DNA of 64,000 bases from Macrostomum hystrix (taxonomy: Eukaryota; Platyhelminthes; Macrostomidae). Below are positions 47,668-59,289 of the stretch, in pieces. The notes beneath the pieces were generated by a model. The model worked only from the letters and a program-made list of their open reading frames with translations, made no database searches and was not told where the DNA came from. Location: contig CATNEN010000039.1 in NCBI GenBank assembly GCA_950097015.1, forward strand, positions 20,267,501-20,331,500, written 5' to 3'. The translations under genes were made by a program, and so were the position numbers. Each line of letters starts with the position of its first letter. Positions within the stretch are counted from its first letter, which is position 1.

Positions 47668-49065
47668 GGGCGCCCTAAAAATGGTGGGAAAACTCGATGA
47701 ACAGTAAATTAACATAATTTATTTAAACGCCTGTCACTGATAAAAAAAACATTTGACAGATTTTTGAATCAAGTAAAAATGTCAATTAGTTTTAAGTTTA
47801 TGACTAAAATTAGAACAAGGGGCAAGGGGTAGAGTTACACCAAATCAAGACCAGCAGCAGAATTGGTTGCACAGCATTGCCATAGACTGACAACTTTTTG
47901 ACAAAGTCGCCTGTCAGTTTGCAGCACTTAGTCCATTGGTGAAAAGCCCATTGCTCTGGCATTTGCATTAGCTCAACACCAACTTTTATGCAGCAGAACC
48001 CACCTGTCAGCAAATGGGGCACCGATTTTGCAATCAGTTTCAATATGCCAAGATCCACTGACAAAATCGAATGAATTGAAGTTTTTGGACTATGAATCGG
48101 TGTCTTTGTTAATCTAGAGATTGGAAAACCATGGTTGGCTGTGTCATCAGCAATGTCTGTTTGCCCATGACTGAACTCTTCAAGCCAGTGATACACAGCT
48201 CTCTTATATAAGAAATATCTAATGAATATTTCCTCTGCTTTATTCTATTCTGGTACTCACGCTTCTCTGCTTGTCTCTTCCATTTTTTCTGCTTCTGTTT
48301 TCTTTTGTTGCAAAATTTTAGTCAAAGGACAAACTTGGGTTGGGGCCTTGAGTTGGTGCCATAGTGAGGATCATGTAGTGATTTGCATTTTCAAAAGTGG
48401 TGTGCAGCGGCGTGCAAATATGTAAGTGGAGTGCATTTGGCATGCAAAATGCACACTACATAATGCTAATGCATTGCAATGCAGCAAAAAATATGTATTA
48501 TATTTTTTAAAAATTTATTGTATATAAACAGTACAAATTATAGCTTTTTAATTGTTGATAAATAAATGCATTATTGAGAAATACACATTTTTTTGAATAT
48601 AAAATTTATAGTTTACTTCTTTTGTTGAGCTTTGTTTTTCTGTTTTGTTTTGTTGCAATTTAAAAAACATTTCAATTTTCAATTTTTCATTTTGACTTAA
48701 TTATGTTAACCTAATTAGCCAGTGTAAAGGTAAAAGTGAGATTAAGACAAGTTACCCGTGGTTAGTAGTCCTGGTTTGGTTTTCACAGTTGGCATGCATT
48801 TGCTTGCCATTGGCGTGCTTTTGTGGATTAGTTTTGGGTCATTTCTCACATGCACTTTACATGATCTGCACTATGGACTTGGTGTAACATTACCCCTTAT
48901 CCCTTGTTCTCATTTTAGTCATAACTTTCATACTAATTGATATTTTTATTTGATTCAAAAAGCTTTAGAACAGTCAAATGTTTATTTATCAGTGACAAAA
49001 GTTCAAAATTTTGTTTTTACTAATTAGCATGTTCATTAAGTTTTCCCACAATTTTGTGACACCCC
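47668..49065 (-). mobile_element. Decayed mariner-like DNA transposon with long terminal inverted repeats
   Basis: The outer 180-190 bp at each end are imperfect inverted repeats. The left end reads gtgggaaaactcgatgaaca and aacaaggggcaaggggtaga. The reverse-complemented right end reads gtgggaaaacttaatgaaca and aacaagggataaggggtaat. The right terminus (gacacccc) is followed by TA at 49066-49067, as expected for this class. The left terminus is mutated. About 1.4 kb long, normal for mariner. It carries a transposase remnant. Confidence 0.75.
47810..48196 (-). pseudogene. Mariner-type transposase fragment
   Basis: Minus-strand frame reading MYHWLEEFSHGQTDIADD, then SIHSILSVDLGILKLIAKSV and PHLLT. 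This matches the linker between the DNA-binding and catalytic domains of mariner transposases (W...F..G..D..DD..., IL..DLG..K..AK.VP.LLT). The rest of the frame does not fit the expected catalytic domain and no DDD/DDE acids are recognisable. It is a deleted remnant. It starts mid-protein and lies within the long inverted repeats at 47668-49065. Confidence 0.7.
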
Positions 49066-50680
49066 TAGTAAACTCCACTATTCTTACAACCTTTAAAACT
49101 AAGTAAATGTTAGAGGCTTGAAAACATTTCACAATAGAAAAATTTAATGAGCTCTAAACAGTAGCAGTTTATTCTTATATATTTTCTTAATTTAGGCCTA
49201 TTCTTAATATCTTGAGATAGTAAATAAGTCAAAGAAATTTAAATGGTTTGTTTTACTATATATAGGCCCTACATTATAGGGTAATATATTTCTAAATGTT
49301 TAAATTTCAAACAAATAAAGTTTCTTGTTTGTTGAAAAAAAATTTTAATAGACTATTGCTGTATTGGCATTGTATTTTGATAATGGGCATAACATTTTTT
49401 ATGTATTGCTTAAATTCATAGTTTATTAATTAGTTAAGTAATCTGCAAATTTGTTGGTAATAACATTATGTAGGCCTATTGTTAATGTTATATTTAATTA
49501 TAGGGCCTATAACATGTGGAGTTAGCCTATCTACTGTACTAGTATGCCTAGCAAACAAAGCTAGCAACAAACAAATCTTACCCTAATGGAGCAAATTTAA
49601 AAAAGCTGCAGACACTCCTGCTAGGCGCACAGGTGCGCAGTTGTTTTCAAGAAAAAGAGCACAAATCCGCAATTGCTATATATCTTCAGTCTGACTCAAT
49701 GTAGTAATTGATTTCACGAAAAAATGTCAAAAGACCTTTTTTTGATCTCCGTAGTGTATTCTATAATTAGAACAGCTAAGGTTGTCTTTTTGCACTCGGG
49801 GCACTGCGGAGCATGTATTTGTGTAGGGGCACAAGGGCGCACTGTTTGTTATACATCTACATACTTATGACAACTTTACACTCACAAGGCACCGCCGCAC
49901 AGACAGGAATTTCTTTCTGCGCAGGCAATTTTTCACAAACACGCCAGACGCTGTCTGCATAAACCCCTATTGGCTCCAATTGGGCAAATCTTAATCTGAC
50001 ACTAAATCATATGAAGACTTTGACTTTTAATAACAGTACTTTACAGTTAACAACACTACTTACAACAAGATCAACTTAGTACTAGGTTTCCATTAAAGTA
50101 GCTAGGCCTACTTTGAATTAAAATGCCCTATATAAACATAGTTAAAATCAGCATAAATCAGCCTATAGGCCTACTTAGGTTTAGAACTGATTCTATCCAA
50201 TGTACACATGTCACTATCTTGGCTATAGCTGCAAATTAGCAACATTGTCTACTTTCTTGATAAAGTTTTGATATTTTCTATTCTACATTCTTGATATTCT
50301 AGCCTAGGCCTAGTGATTGAATAAAGCAAACTAGGTGAGTTGAGATTGGCTTCTCTGCTGCTATAGCTAAAATTGTTGGAAATAAATGCGCTAAGCTACT
50401 TTTAGGGTTTTCTATAGGCCTATTGTAATATATAGCCGCCTAATACAAATTACCATTGGCATTGGAGTGGTTGCAAAATAATGCCTTCACTTTTAAAAGT
50501 GAGATAAAAGGTTAAGTAAATAAGACTCTAGTAAATTTTGACCTGATTCATAATTTAGGAAATCAGATTACTGAACTGACTAGATAGGCCCCTAGCTACT
50601 GTTGATGATGTTTCACTAGGCCTATAAACTATCACAGCTCAATTGACACATACATATGGACAAACCATTGACTATAGGGT

Positions 50681-51317
50681 AATGTATCATCAACCAAACA
50701 GTGTATCTTCAAAACCGAACAAGAATTTTGACTCCTTCCTTGGTCTCGTGCAAGACAGAAACAAGCTATTGTGTTTCACAGAACAACTAATTTGAAAGTT
50801 GAAGAAATTATCTACAAGCTGAGGCATGATGTGCAATGAAGCATTAAGAGGAAAGAAAGATATTGATGTTTCAGTAGAAATTAATTTTGCAAAAGCATAC
50901 TTTTTAACAACATTTTTCAGTAGGCCTATGTACTTTAGACAAAGATTGTGTGGTTGCTTGCCAATTAAATGACCATAAATGTAGTTATTTATAGAGTATG
51001 AAAAATGCTTTCAAATGAAATAATTCAAGATAGTTCACTCCTTAAAATAAGATTAAACCACTCACTCAAATTGTAAAACCAAACATAAAATTCTCTGTTT
51101 GGTTTGAAGATACATGAAAATCATTGTTCGGTTTTAGCTAAAAAACAGGAATAACTTTTTTCTATCTGACAAAATAGCAAAAGGAGATACTTTTTAGAAA
51201 GGTGTAACTGTTTTCTATAACTTGGCTTTTGATTTATCATCATATCTTAAATAGAAAATCTGTAGCTTAGGTTTGAAGTTAAAAAAATACACATTCTTGT
51301 TTGGTTGATGATACATT
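50681..51317. mobile_element. Possible miniature inverted-repeat element
   Basis: Perfect 20-bp inverted repeats: AATGTATCATCAACCAAACA at 50681-50700 and its complement at 51298-51317. Further inner matches are 'gtatcttcaaaaccgaacaa' against 'ttgttcggtttt' and 'ggtttgaagatac'. Outside both arms there is a tagggt motif. No coding capacity. Confidence 0.5.
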
Positions 51318-51767
51318 AGGCCTACCCTATTTACTTTGTGACATAGGAATAGCATAGCAGATCAATAACAGTACATGTGACCAAGTGGAAAAGGGATTGC
51401 ATAAATAAATATAAAAACTAAATAGGGCCTATGGGTCAGCTACAAACTAAACTAAAGTTATAGTTAAATATTTTGTTCCTAATTGCTAATTACAATCACT
51501 TTTAATGCTTGACTCGATGTTAAAAAATTCACCTTTAAATTTAAAACGCAATCGACTGATTACGACGCTGCGCTTGATAAAGCAATAAAATAATTGCGTT
51601 TAAATTGGACCGAATATCAGACTACACAGAAAAAAGCATGCGTACGAAAATTGTTTTTATTTGAGGAAGTTTATCCGAGGAAACGTGGCACAAATATTTG
51701 TCTCTTCACTTTCTTTGAAATAAAACTGACGTAAAGCTTAACGGCTTTATTGATCTACGAGTACATT

Positions 51768-51780
51768 CAGCACTAGTTAA
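51768..51780. repeat. SINE target-site duplication, left
   Basis: CAGCACTAGTTAA; pairs with 52153-52165 with one mismatch. Confidence 0.8.
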
Positions 51781-52152
51781 TAATAATAATAATAATAATT
51801 GCAGGAGGACTGCAGGCAACGACACATAGTTTGGTGACACTAGACCCGCAGCCAGCGAGGAGGCAATTCTGCCCATTTCGCTGACTCCTGAGCACACACG
51901 CACACAGATACCGTACGCAGGCATACGCTCACACAGGTGTGTACATCTGCCCTGACTTTCTCATCGTCAGGCAGCTAGTGTACACTCGAACTGTGCCTTG
52001 GAGGTTGGCCCTCAAGGGCGCAAATTGCACGACAAGCCCCCAAGCCTTCTCTCCGCGGCTGCGCCCCAAATAAATGTGGCCTCGCCGTGGAATCGAACTT
52101 AGGGACTGTGGTGCGAGTGGCAAACGCGTTAACCGCTCTGCCACCGACCCCC
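51781..52152 (-). mobile_element. tRNA-derived SINE (family 1), best copy, with target-site duplication
   Basis: On the minus strand: tRNA-like head (gtcggtggcagagcggttaa with the A box; gttcgattccacggc with the B box). Then the family body and a tail of (ATT)n written as taataataataataataatt on the plus strand. Flanked by a 13-bp duplication with one mismatch (51768-51780 and 52153-52165). The length of about 370 bp gives the family's full size. Confidence 0.9.
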
Positions 52153-52165
52153 CAGCACTGGTTAA
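52153..52165. repeat. SINE target-site duplication, right
   Basis: CAGCACTGGTTAA; pairs with 51768-51780. Confidence 0.8.
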
Positions 52166-53985
52166 AGCTGAGTTAAAATAAAATAGCTCAACGAAGGCAG
52201 AGTACAATGGCCAAGTAGTGACCCTTGACGAAACGAGGCTTCCGCTCTAAATAGAGAATGTACTTTTGGCTCACTACCAAGGTCCATATGGAAAAATATG
52301 GGGAATTCTATGGAAGGTATTCTTTATAGGGAGTAGAATTAACGGTCAGCAAGAGAGAGGACATATGTCGGTGGATGTCAGGCGCTGTGCTGCCTGTGCT
52401 TAGTGGCTGTCATGAGCCGAAGCCGGTTCGCGGTTGTCAAAGTCGGGTCGGCGACGATGCCGATGGACGAACCGAGAACGGACGTGAAACGGAACGAAGC
52501 GAACACGAAATCGTAGCGGGACGGTTGTAACGGTTGTAACGAATCGGTTGTAACGAAAACGTCTGTTTGAACTGTGCGCCGCACTAATCGCTTAAATAGA
52601 GCCCTGAGTCACGCGCTCAAGCCGTGATCTTGTGATCAGCCCAATCTTACCGAGATGTTGGACAGCTAGATTACGTGCCTCGCCTGCCGATCGGTGTTTG
52701 GTCGGGAAGGGATTGGAGAGTGGGTGCGGGCCCGGGAAAAGGGATCGATGATTTATTAACTGGGAGTGGGGTGGGTGCGCGATTACGTTACAATGATTTA
52801 TGACAAGGAAAACAAATAAGGGAGGGAGGTGGGTGTGCGATCTAAAAAGATTAATGATTTATTATGGCTAATTAATTGTAACAATGGGAAAGGGAGGAGG
52901 GATGGGGGCGCTTGACAGTTGGAAGAGTAATTAATCATGCAAAAAGGAGGGAGATACGCGCATTTTGAAAACAAAAAGACAGAAAAATGATGATTTACGA
53001 CCGAGAAGGGAATTTTGACAGCTCAAGGTCACAGCTAGACGATGAGTACGTCATCGAGGCCAGGTAAAGGGAAGGGAGGGGAAGGGACGCAGGAAAACTA
53101 TCCTAAAAAAGTATATAGTCCTAAAAAAACTATCCTTAATATACCCCTTAAAGTCGCTGTTACATCATGATCGAGAGGAGGTTTTGACATCTCAAGGTCA
53201 TGCAAAGTCTTCGGTGAAGAGGATTGGGAGGGTACATTGGAAGGGTAAGGAGATGAGCCAGAAAAATTGAAACGCCCCCCTATAAAATTATCTGCAAAAA
53301 AAGACGGGCACGAATTTCTTGAGTATCGTAATAATACTATAGTATATTAGCACTTATATATTATAGCACTTATATATAAGTGCGTTAAAACAAATTTAGC
53401 GCCAGTTTAAAATTGTGTGCATTTCAAATTATCCGAAAATTAAACTTCAATATCAAATGGGGTTGGATTTTCAAGCTCATAGAGATTTTTTCAGGGCCTG
53501 CCAATTTGCCAAATAAGCGGATTGTCGTCATCGCATTCGGAAACATTAGGACCACAAAGACCTCCACGCATGATCTCCTTGCACAAAGAATTAGCAAGAC
53601 ATACGTAAGTCTTGTTTGTGGTGCTTCATTAAATGCTTTGGTGGCTTCCATCTTTGCTGAGTAAATTTAATTATTGGGATATGGACAAGATCCTAATCGC
53701 AAGAAAGCTTTTTTGTAGCACAGAAAAACAGCCTGGCTGTATATAAATAAACTGCTGTGTGCTTAGAATTACTGATCATGTGCAATGAGTTACTTTCTTG
53801 TTTCATCATGCTTCTGATAAAGATCAGAATCGACTGCCGACTGAGACAGGAGATATCGCGATTTTCTTGGCATGCATGATGAACTTGATAAAAGTTCTGT
53901 AATTCTGTACGCAGACTTCTTCATCAAACTATAGATCTGCGTCGAGAACTCGCGGTACAAAGCACCTGCAGAGGAAGCTGCTATA
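52166..53985. other. Intergenic, no gene recognised
   Basis: GC-richer at 52370-52560, then purine-rich with agggaggag-like stretches to about 53290. Frames of 60-80 codons (for example 53413-53664) have no recognisable similarity. Confidence 0.4.
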
Positions 53986-54009
53986 TCCCAACTATACTAA
54001 ATCTCTAAA

Positions 54010-54043
<34 letters not shown>

Positions 54044-55317
54044 GGAATTTCGATACACAGGCTAAATGCCTCAACCAAATTTGATCGCGTTTTTTGCTAA
54101 ACATGCCAAATTTTACTGACATGAGACCTTGAAAATTTCGTTAGTCTGCTTCAATGCTAACAATATTAAATATTCGAAAAACGAGTTTTCCTTTTGCTTT
54201 CAATAGGAGGACAAACAAGGTTAAATTGGAATAGGGCCGGACACTGTCAGTTTTATTAGATTGCATCGGTGCTTTTTCTCGCCCGCGCGTGCATTGGTAT
54301 AGCACTGAACAGGGCCCGATACTCTCAATTGAATAGGATTGCGTCACTGCTTTTCGACCCCTACGTACGTTTATAAATTTGTCTCTTGGCTGATCGAGTG
54401 ATTTGATTTGAATACGCAAAACGTACATAGCAGATTTCATGATTGGGCTTTTATGATGCTCAATGCTAGCGAGACCTCTCCTCCTCCTTTCTATCCATAA
54501 AACTGCAGCCTTTCTATTGTCAAACCTTGTCTCGACTTCGATCATTGTGCCGCTTTCTTTTCATCTAGCTCCGAAGTAAAGTACTTTAATGCTTTTGTAG
54601 AATGCAGGTAGAATTTCAGCATCGGTTTTGTTATTTGTTACTGCTTCTTTTTCTTCTAATCTTCTAAACATCAGCAGTTAAAAACGTAAGTTCCTATTTA
54701 TTAGTACTTTTTGGGCATTTTTGGTTCGAGTATAAATAGTAAGCGATTTTGGTTAGCTACTGTCGAAGCAGATATTTGTTAGCTTTATTATTCCTGTACT
54801 CCCTTTCAGAAAATAGTATAAGTTTTTTCGAGTATCGGGAATTCGATAATAAAACTAAGGAAATATTTTTGTGCATAGCTGCAGGCGATATCACAATTGA
54901 GAACTGCAAGAAAAAAATATTGAGCGCAGCTAAGAGCGTAAATTATTTCAAATTTTTTTAGCATTGTTTTAAGCGTTATTCGATCAAAAAAAATAGCTTA
55001 TTTAATAATAATAATTATAAAACTTTATTCGACGAACACTGATCGAAACCGTTTTCTAAAGTGCTCAACGATTTTCTAAATGTGTCCAACGATTTTCTAA
55101 ATGTGTTTAACAGTTTTCTAAATGTATCTACCGTGCCACATGTAACAGGAGATGTAACAGGAGATATTTGTTGCCTTCTGGGCTGAGTAAAATGATGGAC
55201 ACATCGTTTCTATGCTATTTGGGGGCAATGGTTTCCTGTCAAAGAAAAAGGGCAAACATTTCTTGCTGCGAGTTTGGTAGCCTGCAAGTAGCCTCCATTC
55301 TGGTATTATGGAGGTTT

Positions 55318-55600
55318 TCTTCTGTTTGGAGAACATTAGTTCTCTGCTGCTGGGGGAATTAGTTCTCTGCTGCTGGGGGAATTAGTTCTCTGCTGCTGGG
55401 GGAATTAGTTCTCTGCTGCTGGGGGAATTAGTTCTCTGCTGCTGGGGGAATTAGTTCTCTGCTGCTGGGGGAATTAGTTCTCTGCTGCTGGGGGAATTAG
55501 TTCTCTGCTGCTCGGGAAATTAGTTCTCTGCTGCTGGGGAAATTAGTTCTCTGCTGCTGGAGGGGAAATTAGTTCTCTGCTGCTGGGGAAATTAGTTCTC
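55318..55600. repeat. 23-bp minisatellite found only in copy A
   Basis: About 12 units of a 23-bp repeat containing ttagttctctgctgctgggg. Not seen in copy B. Confidence 0.93.
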
Positions 55601-55945
55601 ATGGCAAAACCAGCGTTTGAATCATGGCTAAACCAGAGTCTGAATCATGGCAGAGTCTGAATCAAGGCTAAACCAGAGTTTGAATCATGGCTAAACCAGA
55701 GTCTGAATCATGGCAGAGTCTGAATCAAGGCTAAACCAGAGTCTGAATCATGGCTAAACCAGAGTCTGAATCATGGCTAAATTTAAGTTTGAATCATGGC
55801 AAAACCAGAGTTTGAATCATGGCTAAACAAGAGTTTGAATCATGGCCAACCAGAGTCTGAATCATGGCAAAACCAGAGTTTGAATCATGGCAAAATCAGA
55901 GTTTGAATCATGGCAAAACCAGAGTTTGAATCATAGCTAAACCAG
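55600..55945. repeat. 23-bp minisatellite (aatcatggctaaaccagagt + ctg), copy A array
   Basis: About 15 units, the same unit as the array at 57285-59265. Confidence 0.93.
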
Positions 55946-56585
55946 AACTGGGGGATAATCGTCAACTGTGGGATAATTGTAAACTGGGGAATCATCATCA
56001 AATGGGGGATCATGGTCAACTGGGGATCATTGTCAAATGGGGATCATCATCATTTGGGAGTCATCATCAAATGGGGGATCATGTTCAACTGGGAGATCAT
56101 TGTCAACTGGGTGATCATCATCAACTGGGGGATCATTGTCAACTAGGGGGTAACATTGTCAACTGGGGATCATCATCAATGGGGGATCATAGTCAACTGG
56201 GAGATAATTGTCAACTGGGGGATCATCATCAACTGGGGGATCATTGTAACCTGGGGATCAATGTCAACTGGGGCATCAATGTCAACTGGGGGATCATTGT
56301 CAACTGGGTGATCATCATCAACTGGGGGATCATCATCATCTGGGGGATCATTGTTAACTGGGGGATCATTCTCAACTGGGGGATCATTGTCAACTGGGGG
56401 ATGATTCTCAACTGGGGGATCATCATCAACTGGGGGATCATCATCAACTGGGGGATCATTGTGAACTGGGGGATCTTTGTCAACTGGGGGATCATTGTCA
56501 ACTGGGGGTTCATTGTCAACTGGGGGTTCATTGTCAACTGGGGGATCATTGTCAACTGGTTGATCATTGTCAACTGGGGGATCAT
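55946..56585. repeat. 18-bp minisatellite (tgggggatcattgtcaac), copy A array
   Basis: About 35 units, with variants catcatcaac and ttcattgtcaac. Same unit as 59290-61995. Frames through it are open on both strands only because of the repeat. Confidence 0.94.
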
Positions 56586-56651
56586 TGTAGCTTTAAAAAG
56601 CTGTAAATTCAGCTGCTAAAATGTATATATTAGACGAATTAAAAATATTTC

Positions 56652-56681
56652 TGCTCCCCAAAGGGGGGCAAAACTTGCTAG
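56652..56681 (+). terminator. Helitron 3' hairpin and CTAG end, copy A
   Basis: Stem TGCTCCCC/GGGGGGCA (one T-G pair) with loop AAA, then aaacttg and CTAG. In Helitrons this acts as the end signal for rolling-circle transfer. Confidence 0.8.
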
Positions 56682-57284
56682 TCCACTATACTAAAAATGA
56701 AATGGTTGGTTGCTTGGTTGCTTGTAATTGATTTTCTCCCGAACGGCTCAACCGATTTTCACCATTTCTTCACCAAAAGATGCCAAATATAGGGACAATT
56801 ATACACGTATTTTTATTAAGCTTAACTTTATTGCTAAGGGGATTAAATATTCGAAAAACATGATTTTTTTAAAGGTCAAACCATCTTGGCCTATTGAGAA
56901 TTTCACTGACAGCCACTGAATTAGAATTGCATCGTCAAATTGCGCAACAACCCCTAGCTGATTGAATTTAAAGCCTGCACTCTGGAGACAAATTTGAAAT
57001 AAATGTACACAACCAACCGCGAGACTGAGTGTACTCTATTTTCTCACTTTGTTGTACAAAGCCAGAACTTTGAGAATTCATTTTATAAGGCAGATTTTTG
57101 CACCCACTAACCAACAGTCGGAATAGCCGATGTGTAGGCACTAGGAATAGGTTAGGCTAGGCTAGGGTTCGATTCTGCACTGCGTCAAATCATTTAGACT
57201 AATTTTCAGCCAGTAGTGATTGAAGATTATTTTAATTTATTTTTTCATTTCGTAAATAAAATATCATAAATCATAGCAAACCTG

Positions 57285-59265
57285 AATTTGAATCATGGCA
57301 AAAATAGAGCTTGAATCATGGCTAAACCAGCGTCTGAATCATGGCTAAACCAGAGTCTGAATCATGGCTAAACCAGAGTCTGAATCATGGCTAAACCAGC
57401 GTCTGAATCATGGCTAAACCAGAGTTTGAATCATGGCTAAACTGGAGTCTGAATCATGGCTAAACCAGAGTCTGAATCATGGCTAAACCAGAGTCTGAAT
57501 CATGGCTAAACCAGAGTCTGAATCATGGCTAAACCAGAGTCTGAATCATGGATAAACCAGAGTCTGAATCATGGCTAAACCAGCGTCTGAATCATGGCTA
57601 AACCAGAGTTTGAATCATGGCTAAACCAGAGTTTGAATCATGGCTTAACCAGAGTTTGAATCATGGCTAAACCAGAGTCTGAATCATGGCTTAACCAGAA
57701 TTTAAATCATGGCTAAACCAGAGTCTGAATCATGGCTTAACCAGAGTCTGAATCATGGCTAAACCAGAGTTTGAATCATGGCTTAACCAGAGTTTGAATC
57801 ATGGCTAAACCAGAGTCTGAATCATGGCTAAAATAGAGTCTGAATCATGGCTAAACCAGAGTCTGAATCATGGCTAAACCAGAGTCTGAATCATGGCTAA
57901 ACTAGAGTCTGAATCATGGCTAAACCAGAGTCTGAATCATGGCTAAACCAGAGTCTGAATCATGGCTAAACTAGAGTCTGAATCATGGCTAAACCAGCGT
58001 CTGAATCATGGCTAAACCAGAGTTTGAATCATGGCTAAACCAGAGTTTGAATCATGGCTTAACCAGAGTTTGAATCATGGCTAAACCAGAGTCTGAATCA
58101 TGGCTTAACCAGAATTTAAATCATGGCTAAACCAGAGTCTGAATCATGGCTTAACCAGAGTCTGAATCATGGCTAAACCAGAGTTTGAATCATGGCTTAA
58201 CCAGAGTTTGAATCATGGCTAAACCAGAGTCTGAATCATGGCTAAAATAGAGTCTGAATCATGGCTAAACCAGAGTCTGAATCATGGCTAAACCAGAGTC
58301 TGAATCATGGCTAAACTAGAGTCTGAATCATGGCTAAACCAGAGTCTGAATCATGGCTAAACTAGAGTCTGAATCATGGCTAAACCAGCGTCTGAATCAT
58401 GGCTAAACCAGAGTTTGAATCATGGCTAAACCAGAGTTTGAATCATGGCTTAACCAGAGTTTGAATCATGGCTAAACCAGAGTCTGAATCATGGCTAAAC
58501 CAGAATTTAAATCATGGCTAAACCAGAGTCTGAATCATGGCTTAAACAGAGTCTGAATCATGGCTAAACCAGAGTCTGAATCATGGCTAAACTGGAGTCT
58601 GAATCATGGCTAAACCATAGTCTGAATCATGGCTAAAATAGAGTCTGAATCATGGCTAAACCAGAGTCTGAATCATGGCTAAACCAGAGTCTGAATCATG
58701 GCTAAACTAGAGTCTGAATCATGGCTAAACCAGCGTCTGAATCATGGCTAAACCAGAGCTTGAATCATGGCTAAACCAGAGTTTCAATCATGGCTAAACC
58801 AGCGTCTGAATCATGGCTAAACCAGCGTCTGAATCATGGCTAAACCAGCGTCTGAATCATGGCTAAACCATAGTCTGAATCATGGCTAAAATAGAGTCTG
58901 AATCATGGCTAAACCAGAGTCTGAATCATGGCTAAACTAGAGTCTGAATCATGGCTAAACCAGAGTCTGAATCATGACTAAACTAGAGTCTGAATCATGG
59001 CTAAACCAGAGTCTGAATCATGGCTAAACTAGAGTCTGAATCATGGCTAAACCAGCGTCTGAATCATGGCTAAACCAGAGTTTGAATCATGGCTAAACCA
59101 GAGTCTGAATCATGGCTAAACCAGCGTCTGAATCATGGCTAAACCAGCGTCTGAATCATGGCTAAACCAGAGTTTGAATCATAGCCAACCAGAGTCTGAA
59201 TCATGGCAAAACGAGAGTTTGAATCATAGCCCACCAGGGTTTAAAACATGGCGAAACCTGAGTTT
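57285..59265. repeat. 23-bp minisatellite, copy B array
   Basis: About 86 units of aatcatggctaaaccagagt + ctg. A rare variant (ccagaatttaaatcatggc) occurs near 57694, 58108 and 58499. The first two are about 414 bp apart (18 units), so there are higher-order duplications. Confidence 0.95.
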
Positions 59266-59289
59266 GAATCTTGGCTAACCTGTTTGAAA

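Larger units (their letters stand above)
49066..51780. other. AT-rich intergenic segment with repeated TAGGCCTA
   Basis: No gene recognised. The palindromic octamer TAGGCCTA occurs nine times: 49193, 49471, 50103, 50166, 50305, 50415, 50617, 50921 and 51317. Elsewhere in the window I found it only near 43803. The segment also includes the inverted-repeat element at 50681-51317. Confidence 0.6.
53986..56681 (+). mobile_element. Helitron-like non-autonomous element, copy A (upstream member of a tandem pair)
   Basis: The 5' end starts TC (tcccaactatactaaa), preceded by host A at 53985. A (tctg)n tract and a 'gcctcaaccaaatttga' segment follow, typical of animal Helitron 5' regions. The 3' end has an 8-bp hairpin (TGCTCCCC, loop AAA, GGGGGGCA at 56652-56670), then 11 nt ending in CTAG at 56681. 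No Rep or helicase is encoded. Internal arrays: 23-bp at about 55318-55600, another 23-bp at 55600-55945, and 18-bp at 55946-56585. The next base is the first base of copy B. Confidence 0.85.
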
